A stretch of 20,570 nt of DNA from an uncultured Amaricoccus sp. (GCF_937858865.1 NZ_CALLYO010000303.1:1-20570), one strand, 5' to 3'; numbered from the stretch's first letter, positions 7,113 through 16,074 are shown. The notes: a model not told the origin generated them from the letters alone. Numbers and translations are program-made.

Positions 7113-8345
7113 ATGCCCGAGGCCGCCACCGCCACGCCGACGCGGCTCCTGCCGCATTTCGCCGAATTCGTGACGCTGATGGCGGCGCTGATGGGGCTGA
7201 CCGCGCTCTCGATCGACGTCATGCTGCCCGCCCTGCCGCAGATGCGCGAGGAATTCGCCCTGCTCGACGCGAACCGCCAGCAGCTCGTCATCACCAGCTA
7301 CCTGTTCGGCTTCGCCCTCGGCCAGTTCTTCCACGGCCCGCTGAGCGACCGCCTGGGGCGGAAGCCCGTCCTGCTCGCCGGCCTCGCCGTCTATGCGCTC
7401 GCCTCCGTGGCCTGCTTCGTCGCCGCGCGCTTCGAGGGGCTCCTCTTCGCCCGCGCCCTGCAGGGCCTCGCCGCGGCCGCGCCGCGGATCGTGGCGGTCG
7501 CGGTGGTGCGCGACGCCTTCGGCGGGCGGCGGATGGCCGAGGTCATGTCCTTCGTGATGATGGTCTTCATCCTGGTCCCGGTCGTCGCCCCGACCATCGG
7601 CACCGCCTTCCTCGCCTTCGGCAGCTGGCACCTGATCTTCGCCTTCCTCGGCGCCTTCGCGATCGCCGTCCTGGCCTGGTCGGCGCTGCGCCTGCCCGAG
7701 ACCCACCCGGCCGCGCTCCGCGAGCCGCTCAGCCTCGGCTGGGTCGCCCGCGCCTTCCGCGAGGCGGCGACCACGCCGCAGACCGGCGGCTACACGCTGG
7801 CCGCCGGGGTCATCCTCGGCGCGCTCATGGCCTACATCACCTCCGCCCAGCAGGTCTTCGTCGAGGCCTACGACTCAGGCCGCTGGTTCCCGATCCTCTT
7901 CGGCTGCGTCGCCGCCACCCTCGCGCTCGCCGCCTTCGTCAACAGCCACTTCGTCATGCGCCTCGGCATGCGGCGGGTGTCGCATGCCGCCACGCTCGCC
8001 TTCTGCGCCGTCGCGATCCTGCACCTCGGGCTCGACCTCGCCACCGGCCGGCCGCCGCTCGCGGTCTTCGTCGGCCTGCTGGCGGCGATGCTCTTCTGCT
8101 TCGGCCTCATCATGCCGAACTTCAACGCCATCGCCATGGAGCCGATGGGGCGCATCGCCGGCACCGCCTCCTCCTTCTTCGGCGCGGTGACCACCTTCCT
8201 CAGCGCCGGCCTCGGCCTCTGGATCGGCCTGCGCTACGACGGCAGCGTCACGCCGCTGCTCGCCGGCTTCGTCTTCTGCGGCGTCGGCAGCCTCGCCATC
8301 GTCCTCGTCACCGAGAAGGGGCGCCTGTTCCGCGCCAGCCACTGA
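7113..8345 (+). CDS. Bcr/CflA-family MFS drug efflux transporter
   Basis: Inner-membrane proton-driven exporter of 410 aa with about 12 hydrophobic segments. TM1 carries LSIDVMLPALPQM with Asp35, typical of the Bcr/CflA (DHA1) group. MFS motif A is GPLSDRLGRKPVLL (about 75-88) between TM2 and TM3. RALQGLAAAAPRIVAVAVVRD (TM4) and VPVVAPTIG (TM5) match the DHA1 pattern. Relatives export bicyclomycin, chloramphenicol, sulfonamides or small metabolites; the substrate here is unknown. GGA lies about 8 nt before the ATG. It has its own control region with two promoter candidates. It converges with the minus-strand SDR gene, leaving only 6 bp between the two stop codons, so the 3' ends of their transcripts must overlap. 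Confidence 0.92.
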   Translation: MPEAATATPTRLLPHFAEFVTLMAALMGLTALSIDVMLPALPQMREEFALLDANRQQLVITSYLFGFALGQFFHGPLSDRLGRKPVLLAGLAVYALASVACFVAARFEGLLFARALQGLAAAAPRIVAVAVVRDAFGGRRMAEVMSFVMMVFILVPVVAPTIGTAFLAFGSWHLIFAFLGAFAIAVLAWSALRLPETHPAALREPLSLGWVARAFREAATTPQTGGYTLAAGVILGALMAYITSAQQVFVEAYDSGRWFPILFGCVAATLALAAFVNSHFVMRLGMRRVSHAATLAFCAVAILHLGLDLATGRPPLAVFVGLLAAMLFCFGLIMPNFNAIAMEPMGRIAGTASSFFGAVTTFLSAGLGLWIGLRYDGSVTPLLAGFVFCGVGSLAIVLVTEKGRLFRASH

Positions 8346-8351
8346 CCGGGC

Positions 8352-9101
8352 TCAGAGCCACCCGCCGTCGACGACCGAGCACTGCCCGGTGATGCCGCCC
8401 GATTCCTCGGAGATCAGGAAGAGCGCCACCCGCGCGATGTCGATCGGCATCAGCCGCCGCTTCAGCGCCTGGCGGTCCTCACGCATCGCGTCCGCCTCCG
8501 GGGTCAGCCAGAGCGTGAGCTGCCGCTCGGTCATGATCCAGCCGGGCGCCAGCGCGTTCACCCGGACGTTGTGCGGCCCGTAGTCGCGCGCGAGCGAGCG
8601 GGTGAAGCCGATGACCGCCGACTTCGACGCGGCATAGACCGGCATGCCGCCGATCCCCACCATCGGCACGATCGAGCTGAAGTTGACGATCGACCCGCCG
8701 CCCGCCGCGATCATGTCGGGCATGACCGCCTGCGCGGCGAAGAACTGGTGCTTGAAGTTCACCGCGATCCGCTCGTCGAAATAGTCCGGGCTGACCTCGA
8801 GCAGGTCGTGGCGCTCGTCGTTGGCGGCGTTGTTGAGGAGGCCGGTGATCGGCCCGAACGCGGCCCGCAGCCGCTCGACCGCCGCCTTGAGCCGGTCGGT
8901 CTCGCGCAGGTCGCAGGCCTCGAAGCGCACCCCGTCCCCGAGCCGGTCGGCGAGCGCGCGCCCGGCCGTCTCGTCGATGTCGAGGAAGCCGACTCGCGCC
9001 CCCTGGGCGGCGAAGCTCTCGACGAGGGTCGCGCCGATGCCCGACGCGCCGCCGGTGATGAGGACGACCTTGTGCCTGAGGTCGGGATAGATGGCAGCCA
9101 T
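8352..9101 (-). CDS. NAD(P)-dependent SDR oxidoreductase, sugar 1-dehydrogenase-like
   Basis: Classical short-chain dehydrogenase of 249 aa. The nucleotide-binding motif is TGGASGIG (16-23), followed by FLDID at 39-43, whose Asp after beta-2 favours NAD over NADP. NNAA is at 90-93. The catalytic set is Ser143 (NFSS), Tyr156 and Lys160 (YAASK), followed by VNALAPGWI. Segments such as AIYPDLRHKVVLITGG, NDERHDL, DERIAVN and the C-terminal VVDGGWL recall Caulobacter XylB (D-xylose dehydrogenase) and related galactose/arabinose dehydrogenases, so a sugar or polyol substrate is my inference. The ATG at 9101-9099 follows GGGGGA at 8 nt. It lies 119 bp downstream of the EamA gene on the same strand and may be co-transcribed. 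No sugar-catabolic genes are in the window. Confidence 0.88.
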   Translation of the reverse strand: MAAIYPDLRHKVVLITGGASGIGATLVESFAAQGARVGFLDIDETAGRALADRLGDGVRFEACDLRETDRLKAAVERLRAAFGPITGLLNNAANDERHDLLEVSPDYFDERIAVNFKHQFFAAQAVMPDMIAAGGGSIVNFSSIVPMVGIGGMPVYAASKSAVIGFTRSLARDYGPHNVRVNALAPGWIMTERQLTLWLTPEADAMREDRQALKRRLMPIDIARVALFLISEESGGITGQCSVVDGGWL

Positions 9102-9220
9102 GCGTTCGGTCCCCCGTTGTGCGCGCGATCGGCCGCAACGATTGCCTGCCCGCCGTCCGGCATCAAGGCCCGCCGTTCCGGCGCGCGCAGGGCCGGGCAC
9201 CGGGGCGGCGCAGGCCGGCG

Positions 9221-10120
9221 TCAGCGGCGGCGCTTGCGGCGGAGGTCGAGCTCGCTCACCAGGACGCCCGCGACGATCAGGGCGCCGCCGAGGAAGGCGA
9301 GGGCGGGCAGGCGCTCGCCGGCGAGGCGGCCGACGATGCCGGCCCAGACCGGCTCGCCGGCGTAGATGAGGGTGGCGCGGGTGGGGCTGAGCGTGCGCTG
9401 GGCCCAGTTCATCGCGAGCTGGATCAGCGCGCTGGCGAGGCCGAGCGTGGCGACGAGGGCGAGGAGCGGCCAGGAGACGGCGGGGATCCCCTCGCCGGCG
9501 AGCGGCATGGCGGCGAAGGCGAGGAGCGCGGCGGTGGCGAGCTGCACGACGGTGACCCGGGCGGCGTCGACGGTGCCGGCGAAGCGGCCGATGAGGATGA
9601 TCTCGCCGGCGATCGCCACGGTGCCGGCGAGGGTCAGGATCTCGCCGCGGCCGAAGCCGAGGCCGCCGGCGCCGGGGCCGGCGACGAGGAGGAGGCCGGC
9701 GAAGGCGAGGACGATGCCGATCCAGCTCGCGAGCCGCGGCCGGCGGCCGAGGGCGGCCCATTGCAGCAGGGGGACGAGCGGGACGTAGAGCGCGGTGATG
9801 AAGGCCGACTGGCTCGAGGTGATCGTCGCGAGGCCGGCGGTCTGCAGCGCGTAGCCGCCGAAGATCGAGGTGCCGATCGCGGCGCCTGCGGCGAGCTCGG
9901 CGCGGGTGAGGCCGCGCAGGACCGGGAGGGCGAGGAGGGCGGCGGCGAGGGCGGCGACGGCAAAGCGGCTGCCGACGAAGAAGAGCGGGCCGCTGAAGCC
10001 GAGGCCGACCTTCACGGCGAGGAAGGTGGCACCCCAGACCATGGTGACGAGGATGAGGACGAGCTCCGGCGCCGCGCGCCGCCAGGCCGGGAGCCGCTCG
10101 CCGGCCGCCACCTGCGTCAT
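9221..10120 (-). CDS. DMT-superfamily transporter with two EamA domains
   Basis: Inner-membrane metabolite exporter candidate of 299 aa with ten predicted membrane helices. Two EamA repeats are seen: the first starts ELVLILVTMVWGATFLAVKVGL (about 19-40), with TSSQSAFITALYVPLVPLLQ near the end of the repeat. The second spans about 150-290 and contains LIQLAMNWAQRTLSPTRATLIYAGEPVWAGIVG. The C-terminus is the positive DLRRKRRR. Family members export amino acids, metabolites or drugs; the substrate cannot be read from sequence. The ATG is 6 bp after the phosphatase stop, and GGGAGG inside the phosphatase 3' end is its ribosome-binding site (10 nt), so the two genes are translated from one transcript. 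Confidence 0.92.
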   Translation of the reverse strand: MTQVAAGERLPAWRRAAPELVLILVTMVWGATFLAVKVGLGFSGPLFFVGSRFAVAALAAALLALPVLRGLTRAELAAGAAIGTSIFGGYALQTAGLATITSSQSAFITALYVPLVPLLQWAALGRRPRLASWIGIVLAFAGLLLVAGPGAGGLGFGRGEILTLAGTVAIAGEIILIGRFAGTVDAARVTVVQLATAALLAFAAMPLAGEGIPAVSWPLLALVATLGLASALIQLAMNWAQRTLSPTRATLIYAGEPVWAGIVGRLAGERLPALAFLGGALIVAGVLVSELDLRRKRRR

Positions 10121-10126
10121 GGTGCG

Positions 10127-11686
10127 CTAGCCTCCCGGGCCGACCGGGACGATCTCCGCCCCCTCGACTCCGGCGACGCGGGCGAGCTGGCGGAGGCGCG
10201 ACTGGACGGCGTCGCTGTCTGGGACGTGGGCGGTGCTCAGCATCTCGAGCCGCACGGCGTTGGTGGCGATGCGGATCCGGGCCGAGTCGAGGATCTCGGG
10301 CACGCTGGCCGAGAAGCGGTGGCCGAGCAGGAGCACCCGGCCGAGGATCTCGGCGCGGCGGAGCTGGCTCGGGCCGAGGAGGTCCCTGGTGATCGTCCGG
10401 ACGGTCTCGTCGACGCTGCCGCCGTAGCGGGCCATGACCGCCACGGCGAGGAAGGCGCGCTCCGGGTGCGAGATGCCGATGAAGGGGAACTGCAGCAGCC
10501 GGCCGAAGCTCTCCATCGCGCGGACCTTCTCGTGGTCGCGCCAGGCGAGGTCGGTGAGGGCGCAGGCGGAGAGGCGCAGCCGGCGGTCGTTCTGGGTCTC
10601 GCCGGGGAAGAGGTCGTCGGTCCAGCGGGCGAGCGCGGCGCTGAACTCCGGCACCCGCGCCGAGGGGAGGCCGATCGCCTGGGCGCCCTCGAGCAGCGGG
10701 TCGCGGTATCGCTCCTCGGCATCGAGCCGGGCGTAGAGCCAGCCCTCGCGCAGGCCGAGCATGGAGAAGACCACCCGCTCGGGCTCGAGCTTCTTCAGCA
10801 CGCGGTGCATGACGAGGGCGGCGGCCGGCAGGGTGGCGGCGCGGCGGGCCGGCACGTCGGGCAGGGCCGCGACCTCGTCCGCGCCCATGCGCGAGACGCG
10901 CCTGGCGAGGGCGCGCAGGTCGGCGGCGGCGACCTCGTAGCCCTGCACGACGCTGATCGGGGCGCGGTTCATGGCGATGTGCACCCGGGCCAGCGCGCGC
11001 CAGCCGCCGCCGATGGCGTAGAAGACCGGCTCGGTCAGCAGCGGCGGCAGCGAGGCGTCGAGGATCTCGTCGATCCGCTTCCTGGCCGGGTCGAAGCCCT
11101 GCTGCAGCAGGGAGAGGACCGGCAGGGCGCCGAGCGGCATGCTGGCGGTGCGCTCGCCGACGCGGTCGCCGAGCACCTCGGCCACCTCGAGGCTGCCGCC
11201 GCCCATGTCGCCGGTCAGGCCCTTGGGCTGGAAGAAGCCGGAGACGACGCCGAGCGCGGCGTAGCTCGCCTCCTCGGTGCCGGAGAGGACGCGGACGCTG
11301 AGGCCGGTCGCGGCGCGGATCGCCGCGACGAAGCCGGGGCCGTTCGTCGCCCGGCGGGTGGCCTCGGTGGCGAGGACGTGCAGGCGCTTCACCCGCATCG
11401 CCCGGGCGATCGCCTCGAAGCGGCCGATGGCGTCGAGGGCCTTCTCCATCGCCGCCTCCGAGAGGCGGCCGGTCTCGGCGAGCCCCTCGCCGAGGGCGCA
11501 GAAGGACTTCTCGTTGAAGCGGGGAAAGGGCGCCCGGCTCAGGTCGTCGTAGACGACGAGGCGGATCGAGTTCGAGCCGATGTCGATGACGCCGAAGTGC
11601 CGCTGCCGGCGCGAGAGCACCCGCCGGGTGTCGATCTCGATGACGCGGGGCTCGCTCGGCCGCGCCCGCCCGGGCATCCTCGCCAT
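10127..11686 (-). CDS. Ppx/GppA-family exopolyphosphatase / pppGpp phosphohydrolase
   Basis: Cytosolic phosphatase of the actin-like ATPase fold (519 aa), expected to hydrolyse polyphosphate and/or pppGpp, thus linked to phosphate storage and the stringent response. Motifs: FGVIDIGSNSIRLVVYDD (31-48), ATEATRRATNG (107-116), LSGTEEASYAALGV (134-147, with the catalytic Glu region) and GDMGGGSLEVAEV (159-171). The C-terminal half is the helical HD-like domain usual in long Ppx proteins (HPERAFLAVAVMARYGG). The ATG at 11686-11684 is chosen because GGGAGG lies 5 nt upstream and conservation begins soon after; the frame is open 60 codons further but codes only Arg/Pro-rich filler. It is followed within 6 bp by an EamA transporter. 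Ppx and GppA cannot be separated safely here. Confidence 0.93.
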   Translation of the reverse strand: MARMPGRARPSEPRVIEIDTRRVLSRRQRHFGVIDIGSNSIRLVVYDDLSRAPFPRFNEKSFCALGEGLAETGRLSEAAMEKALDAIGRFEAIARAMRVKRLHVLATEATRRATNGPGFVAAIRAATGLSVRVLSGTEEASYAALGVVSGFFQPKGLTGDMGGGSLEVAEVLGDRVGERTASMPLGALPVLSLLQQGFDPARKRIDEILDASLPPLLTEPVFYAIGGGWRALARVHIAMNRAPISVVQGYEVAAADLRALARRVSRMGADEVAALPDVPARRAATLPAAALVMHRVLKKLEPERVVFSMLGLREGWLYARLDAEERYRDPLLEGAQAIGLPSARVPEFSAALARWTDDLFPGETQNDRRLRLSACALTDLAWRDHEKVRAMESFGRLLQFPFIGISHPERAFLAVAVMARYGGSVDETVRTITRDLLGPSQLRRAEILGRVLLLGHRFSASVPEILDSARIRIATNAVRLEMLSTAHVPDSDAVQSRLRQLARVAGVEGAEIVPVGPGG

Positions 11687-11775
11687 GCTCGCCTCCCTGC
11701 GTCGCCTCCGCGGCGGCAATGGTGGCGCGCGGCGGCGGCGGGGTCCAGCCCCGACCGCGCCGGGCGTCCCGCACC

Positions 11776-11791
11776 GTCGTGCACGCACGAC
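11776..11791. repeat. 16-bp inverted repeat upstream of the phosphatase gene
   Basis: GTCGTGC and GCACGAC are separated by AC, about 90 bp before the phosphatase ATG. It could be an operator or leader hairpin; no regulator is implied by the sequence. Confidence 0.35.
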
Positions 11792-11889
11792 ACCATTCAA
11801 GCGACTGGAATTGCGTGGGCATGCCGTGGCGTTTACCGCACTGCAACGACGGCTGACGGGCGGCATGTCGTCTGCAGGCGGGCGGGAAG

Positions 11890-11944
11890 GAGGGGGCCTT
11901 CTGCCCCCTCTTGGCCTTCGGCCAATTCACCCCCGAGGATATTT
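11890..11944. repeat. Rhodobacterales-type extragenic palindromic element after holA
   Basis: Two adjacent hairpins: GAGGGGGC, loop CTTCT, GCCCCCTC (11890-11910), then TTGGCC, TTC, GGCCAA (11911-11925). Next comes the tail CCCCGAGGATATTT (11931-11944). I recall this layout, a GGGGGC/GCCCCC hairpin and then CCGAGGATATTT, as a very common intergenic repeat in Rhodobacteraceae genomes. It lies about 50 bp beyond the holA stop and may terminate the leuS-lptE-holA transcript, although no T tract follows on the minus strand. Confidence 0.65.
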
Positions 11945-11991
11945 GCGGACCGAAGATGCCGGGCGATCGGGCGCGGCGCGGCGGCCGGGCC

Positions 11992-13011
11992 TCAGCCGCG
12001 CTTCAGGGTGGCGAGGCGGACGAAGAGGCGCTCGACGAGGGCCTGGCCGGGGACGGGGCGGGAGGAGCGCAGCAGGAGCTCGGTCTCCATGATCTGGGCG
12101 AGGCCCTGCTCGAGCGCGGCCGGGCCGAGGGCGCGGGCCTGCGCGGCCATGCGGGCGCGCTTCGGGCCGAAGACCGGCGGGCGGGCGCGGGCGAGCGCGG
12201 CGTCGGGGCCCTCGGGCGCGCAGGCGGCGGCGTAGAGGGTGCGGAAGTGGCGGCCGGCGGCGATGGTGAGGCCGGTCGGGCTGCCGCCGCGGGCGGCGAG
12301 CGCGGCGAAGGCGGCGGCGAGGCGGCCGGCGGCGCCGTCGGCGGCGAGCATCAGGACCTCGTCCATGTCCTCGGTGGTGGGCGGGGCGCAGGCGGCGATG
12401 TCCTCGGTCGAGAGGGGCGCGGGGTCGCCGAGCTTGTAGAGGGCGAGCTTCTCGACGAGCTGGGCGAAGTCGCCCGGGTCGAGGGCACGGGCGAGCGCCT
12501 CGATGTCGCCCATCGCCTCGCGGCCGGGGCGGGCGAGGCCGGCCGCGGCCAGCGCCGCCTCGATCTCGTCGCGGCCGGGCGGGTCGTCGTAGATGCCGAT
12601 GGCGACGGCGGTCCTCGCCGCCTCGAAGCCCTTGCGCAGGCTCGATCCGGCGCCGAGGCCGCCGGCGGTGACGAGGATGCGCGCGTCCCCGTCGCGCCAG
12701 TCGGCGAGGGCGGCGAGGATGGCCGGGCCGGCCGCGTCGGTCGCCTCCTCGACGAGGACCGCGCGCGGCCCGGCGAAGAAGCCCGTCGCCTTCACCGCGT
12801 CGGCGAGCGCCGCCGGGTCGCGGCGGAGGTCGGCGGCGGGGATGCGGGTCAGCCGCATCTCGGCCGCGGCGTCGGGCCCGAGCAGCGCCTCGACCAGCGC
12901 CGCGCGCTTCAGCGCCACCCGCATGGCGTCGGCGCCGAAGAGGAGGATGCCCGCCGCCGCCGGGTCCGGGCGGGCGAGGAAGCGCGCCGCGTCGCGGGCG
13001 GCAAGCTTCAT
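11992..13011 (-). CDS. holA: DNA polymerase III delta subunit
   Basis: Clamp-loader subunit (339 aa) that opens the beta sliding clamp during replication. Similarity to alphaproteobacterial HolA is seen along the chain: [32 protein letters not shown] at the N-terminus, ATGFFAGPRAVLVEEATD (about 94-111), LVTAGGLGAGSSLRKGFE (about 133-150), IYDDPPGRDEI, LDPGDFAQLVEKLALYKLGD (about 196-215) and AAGRHFRTLYAAA (about 265-277). Delta has no catalytic motif, so the call rests on this pattern plus synteny. The ATG overlaps the lptE stop as ATGA and has no Shine-Dalgarno of its own, so translation is coupled to lptE. leuS-lptE-holA is the usual gene order in Rhodobacteraceae. It is the last gene of the operon. 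Confidence 0.92.
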   Translation of the reverse strand: MKLAARDAARFLARPDPAAAGILLFGADAMRVALKRAALVEALLGPDAAAEMRLTRIPAADLRRDPAALADAVKATGFFAGPRAVLVEEATDAAGPAILAALADWRDGDARILVTAGGLGAGSSLRKGFEAARTAVAIGIYDDPPGRDEIEAALAAAGLARPGREAMGDIEALARALDPGDFAQLVEKLALYKLGDPAPLSTEDIAACAPPTTEDMDEVLMLAADGAAGRLAAAFAALAARGGSPTGLTIAAGRHFRTLYAAACAPEGPDAALARARPPVFGPKRARMAAQARALGPAALEQGLAQIMETELLLRSSRPVPGQALVERLFVRLATLKRG

Positions 13012-13502
13012 GTCCAGGAGGCGGCCGAAAGCGCCAGCCGCTGCAGGATCTCGTCGGCCAGCGTGATCGCCAGCCGGCGCTCGGCGTCGTCGAGCGCCGC
13101 CCGGGCGGCGAAGGCCGAGGCGCCGGGCGACTCGGGCGCGCTGTAGCCGGTGATCGAGCGGGCCACGCCGCTCGCCACCGGCGGGCCGCCGGCGATCGGC
13201 GTCAGCCGGTAGCTCGCCCGGCCCACCACGTCGAAGCGGGTGGTGACGTTCTGCTGCGTCAGCGCCACGCCGGTGCGGGTGAGCTCGAGGTCGACGTCGA
13301 GCCGGTGGGTGGGCGCGGCCGCCGGCCCGAGCTGCCCGGTCAGCCGCTCGCGGAGCGCGAAGCCCGGCGCGCCCTCGACGAGGCCGACCTCGACCTTGCC
13401 GGCCATGCGCGAGGCCGGCGCGTCGGGGGCATAGAGCGGCGAGAAGCCGCAGGCGGCGAGCGACGCGGAGGCCGCGAGGAGCGCCCGCCTAGACCACGAC
13501 AT
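13008..13502 (-). CDS. lptE: LPS-assembly outer-membrane lipoprotein LptE
   Basis: Lipoprotein that plugs the LptD barrel and delivers LPS to the outer surface (164 aa). The signal peptide [18 protein letters not shown] ends in lipobox LAAC with Cys18 as the lipidated residue, followed by GFSPLYAP, the N-terminus typical of alphaproteobacterial LptE. The body keeps the alternating beta pattern ([31 protein letters not shown]) and a C-terminal helix ([23 protein letters not shown]). The start overlaps the end of leuS by 14 bp and the stop overlaps holA by 4 bp, so the three are one transcript with coupled translation. The lptD partner is not in the window. Confidence 0.92.
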   Translation of the reverse strand: MSWSRRALLAASASLAACGFSPLYAPDAPASRMAGKVEVGLVEGAPGFALRERLTGQLGPAAAPTHRLDVDLELTRTGVALTQQNVTTRFDVVGRASYRLTPIAGGPPVASGVARSITGYSAPESPGASAFAARAALDDAERRLAITLADEILQRLALSAASWT

Positions 13503-16047
13503 TGACGATCCGGTCCGGCACCACGACGAGCCGCCGCGGCGCCGCGCCGTTCAGCGCCCGGACGACCGCCGGGTCCTGCAGCACCAGCGCCTCGATCGTC
13601 GCGGCGTCGGAGCCGGCCGGGACGGCGATCTCGGCCCGGCGCTTGCCGTTGACCTGCACCGGCAGCGTCACGCTCGCCTCGACGAGCAGCGCGGGGTCGG
13701 CCTCGGGCCAGCGGGCGGCGGCGACGAGGCCCGCGCCGCCGGCCATGGCCCAGACCTCCTCGGCGAGGTGCGGGGTCATCGGCGCGGTGAGCTGGGCGAG
13801 GGTCCTGAGTGCCGTGCGCCGGGCCGGGGCGCCGGCGGGCGCCTTGCCGATGGCGCCGGTCAGTTCGTAGAGGCGCGCGATCGCCTTGTTGAAGGCGAAG
13901 CCCTCGATGTCGGCGGTGACGTCGCGGATCGCGCGGTGGGTGGCGCGGAGCAGCGTCTGGTCGCCGCCCGCCGCCTCGGCCGCCTCGGCCGCCTCGGAGG
14001 TCTCGTGCGCGAGGCGCCAGACCCGGGCGAGGTGCCTGTGCGCCGCCTCGGCGCCGGCGGCGGTCCATTCGACGTCGCGGTCGGGCGGGCTGTCGGAGAG
14101 GACGAACCAGCGCGCGGTGTCGGCGCCGTAGCGGGCGATGATGTCGTCGGGGTCGACCACGTTCTTCTTCGACTTCGACATCTTGGTCGAGGGGCCGATC
14201 TCGACCGGGGTGCCGTCGGCGAGGCGGGCGCCCTCGGCGTCGCGGACGACCTCGGAGGGCTCGCGCCAGACCGGGCGGCCGTCGGGGGCGCGGGTGGCGT
14301 AGGTCTCGTGCGTCACCATGCCCTGGGTGAAGAGGGCGTCGAAGGGCTCGATCGCCTTCTCCGGCAGGTGGCCGGTGATCCGCATCGCGCGGGCGAAGAA
14401 GCGCGAGTAGAGCAGGTGCAGGATCGCGTGCTCGATGCCGCCGATGTACTGGTCGACGTTCATCCAGTAGGCGGCGTCCTCCATCACGGTCGGGGTCGCC
14501 GCGCGCGGGGCGGTGAAGCGGGCGTAGTACCAGGACGAATCGACGAAGGTGTCCATGGTGTCGGTCTCGCGCCGCGCCGGGCCGCCGCAGGCCGGGCAGG
14601 TCGTCGTCGCCCAGGTGGGGTGGCGTTCGAGCGGGTTGCCGGGCTTATCGAAGGTGGCGTCGTCGGGGAGGCGGACGGGGAGGTTCCCGCGCTTCTCGGG
14701 CACGATGCCGCAGGCGGGGCAGTGGACGACCGGGATCGGGCAGCCCCAGAAGCGCTGGCGGCTGAGGCCCCAGTCGCGCAGGCGGAAGCGGGTGACGCCG
14801 CGGCCGATTCCCCGCGCCTCGCAGAAGGCGATGGCGGCGTCGACCGCCGCCTCGCCGGTCATCAGCCGCTCGCCGGCGACGGGGCGGAGGAATTCGACCG
14901 TCTCGGTCTTCGGCGGCACGTAGGCCTCGGCGGCGACGCGGGCCTCCGAGCCCGGCGGGGCGAAGACGTCGATGACCGGCAGGCGGTACTTGCGGGCGAA
15001 GTCGAGGTCGCGCTGGTCGTGCGCCGGGCAGCCGAAGATGGCGCCGGTGCCGTAGTCCATCAGGATGAAGTTGGCGATGTAGACCGGCAGCTCCCAGGCG
15101 GGGTCGAAGGGGTGGACGACGCGGATGCCGGTGTCGTAGCCCTTCTTTTCCGCCGTCTCGAGATCCTCCTCGCTGGTGCCCATGCGGCGGCATTCGGCGA
15201 GGAAGGCGGCAACCTCGGGGTCGCCTTCCAGCGCCCTGGCGAGCGGGTGCTCGGGGGAGACGGCGGCGAAGCTCGCGCCCCAGAGGGTGTCGGGGCGGGT
15301 GGTGTAGACCTCGAGGGTCTCGTGGCCGGCGGGGGCGCCGCGGGTGGCGAAGGCGAACTGCAGGCCGCGGCTCCTGCCGATCCAGTTGCGCTGCATGATG
15401 CGCACCTTCTCGGGCCAGTGCGCGAGGTGGTCGAGGGCCTCGAGGAGTTCCTCGGCCATGTCGGAGATGCGGAAGAACCACTGGGTGAGTTCGCGCCGCT
15501 CGACCGGGGCGCCGGAGCGCCAGCCCTTGCCGTCGATGACCTGCTCGTTGGCGAGCACGGTCATGTCGACCGGGTCCCAGTTCACCACCGCCGCCTTGCG
15601 GGTGACGAGGCCGGCCTCGAGCATGTCGAGGAAGAGCGCCTGCTGCTGGCCGTAGTATTCCGGGTCGCAGGTGGCGAGCTCGCGGCTCCAGTCGATCGAG
15701 AGGCCGAGCGGCTTCATCTGCGCCCGCATGGCGTCGATGTTGTGGTAGGTCCACTCGGCCGGCGGCACGCCCTTCTCGATGGCGGCGTTCTCGGCCGGCA
15801 TGCCGAAGGCGTCCCAGCCCATCGGGTGCAGCACGTTGAAGCCCTTCGCCGCCTTGTAGCGGGCGAAGAGGTCGCCCATCGTGTAGTTGCGCACGTGCCC
15901 CATGTGGATGCGCCCCGAGGGATAGGGGAACATCTCGAGGACGTAGAACTTCGGCCGCGACGGATCGCGCTCGGCGCGGAAGAGGCCGGCTTCGGCCCAG
16001 GCCTCCTGCCATTTCGGCTCGATGCGGCCGGCTTCGTAGCGCGACAT
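13489..16047 (-). CDS. leuS: Leucyl-tRNA synthetase
   Basis: Class I synthetase that charges tRNA-Leu (852 aa, usual size). HIGH motif HMGH at 48-51 ([12 protein letters not shown]). The CP1 editing domain runs from about 225 to 420, with TTRPDTLWG (249-257) and [13 protein letters not shown], whose Asp347 is the editing aspartate. Two CPAC pairs are present (443-446 and 484-487), possibly metal-binding. KMSKS is at 622-626 ([15 protein letters not shown]). The C-terminal anticodon and tail domains end in [10 protein letters not shown]. The ATG at 16047 is preferred over an in-frame GTG at 16062, because that GTG lies within the AGGAG sequence. The DUF3576 gene ends 27 bp upstream and lptE begins inside the 3' end, so leuS is the second gene of a four-gene operon. 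Confidence 0.98.
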   Translation of the reverse strand: MSRYEAGRIEPKWQEAWAEAGLFRAERDPSRPKFYVLEMFPYPSGRIHMGHVRNYTMGDLFARYKAAKGFNVLHPMGWDAFGMPAENAAIEKGVPPAEWTYHNIDAMRAQMKPLGLSIDWSRELATCDPEYYGQQQALFLDMLEAGLVTRKAAVVNWDPVDMTVLANEQVIDGKGWRSGAPVERRELTQWFFRISDMAEELLEALDHLAHWPEKVRIMQRNWIGRSRGLQFAFATRGAPAGHETLEVYTTRPDTLWGASFAAVSPEHPLARALEGDPEVAAFLAECRRMGTSEEDLETAEKKGYDTGIRVVHPFDPAWELPVYIANFILMDYGTGAIFGCPAHDQRDLDFARKYRLPVIDVFAPPGSEARVAAEAYVPPKTETVEFLRPVAGERLMTGEAAVDAAIAFCEARGIGRGVTRFRLRDWGLSRQRFWGCPIPVVHCPACGIVPEKRGNLPVRLPDDATFDKPGNPLERHPTWATTTCPACGGPARRETDTMDTFVDSSWYYARFTAPRAATPTVMEDAAYWMNVDQYIGGIEHAILHLLYSRFFARAMRITGHLPEKAIEPFDALFTQGMVTHETYATRAPDGRPVWREPSEVVRDAEGARLADGTPVEIGPSTKMSKSKKNVVDPDDIIARYGADTARWFVLSDSPPDRDVEWTAAGAEAAHRHLARVWRLAHETSEAAEAAEAAGGDQTLLRATHRAIRDVTADIEGFAFNKAIARLYELTGAIGKAPAGAPARRTALRTLAQLTAPMTPHLAEEVWAMAGGAGLVAAARWPEADPALLVEASVTLPVQVNGKRRAEIAVPAGSDAATIEALVLQDPAVVRALNGAAPRRLVVVPDRIVNVVV

Positions 16048-16074
16048 GACGCCCCCGTTCACTCCTGCCGCGCC

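Larger units (their letters stand above)
11687..11991. other. 305-bp intergenic region between holA and the phosphatase gene
   Basis: No convincing gene. It holds the extragenic double-hairpin element at 11890-11944, an inverted repeat at 11776-11791 (GTCGTGC, AC, GCACGAC), and a comparatively AT-rich stretch around 11795-11840 that probably contains the phosphatase promoter (minus strand). I could not find a -35/-10 pair there with good spacing. Confidence 0.6.

Noticed and set aside
8352..11930. 1192-codon open frame on the minus strand
   Set aside because: Only its last part (from 9101) is the SDR gene; the rest is a shadow of the EamA and phosphatase genes in another frame.
9119..12235. 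1038-codon plus-strand frame, and similar long plus-strand frames at 11911-13146 and 13768-16650
   Set aside because: Antisense to the phosphatase, holA, lptE and leuS genes; no recognisable domain and the Gly/Glu/Arg composition typical of reverse-frame translation.
16048..16062. GTG at 16062 as the start of leuS
   Set aside because: The codon overlaps the AGGAG ribosome-binding sequence; the product from ATG 16047 begins [13 protein letters not shown] as in relatives.
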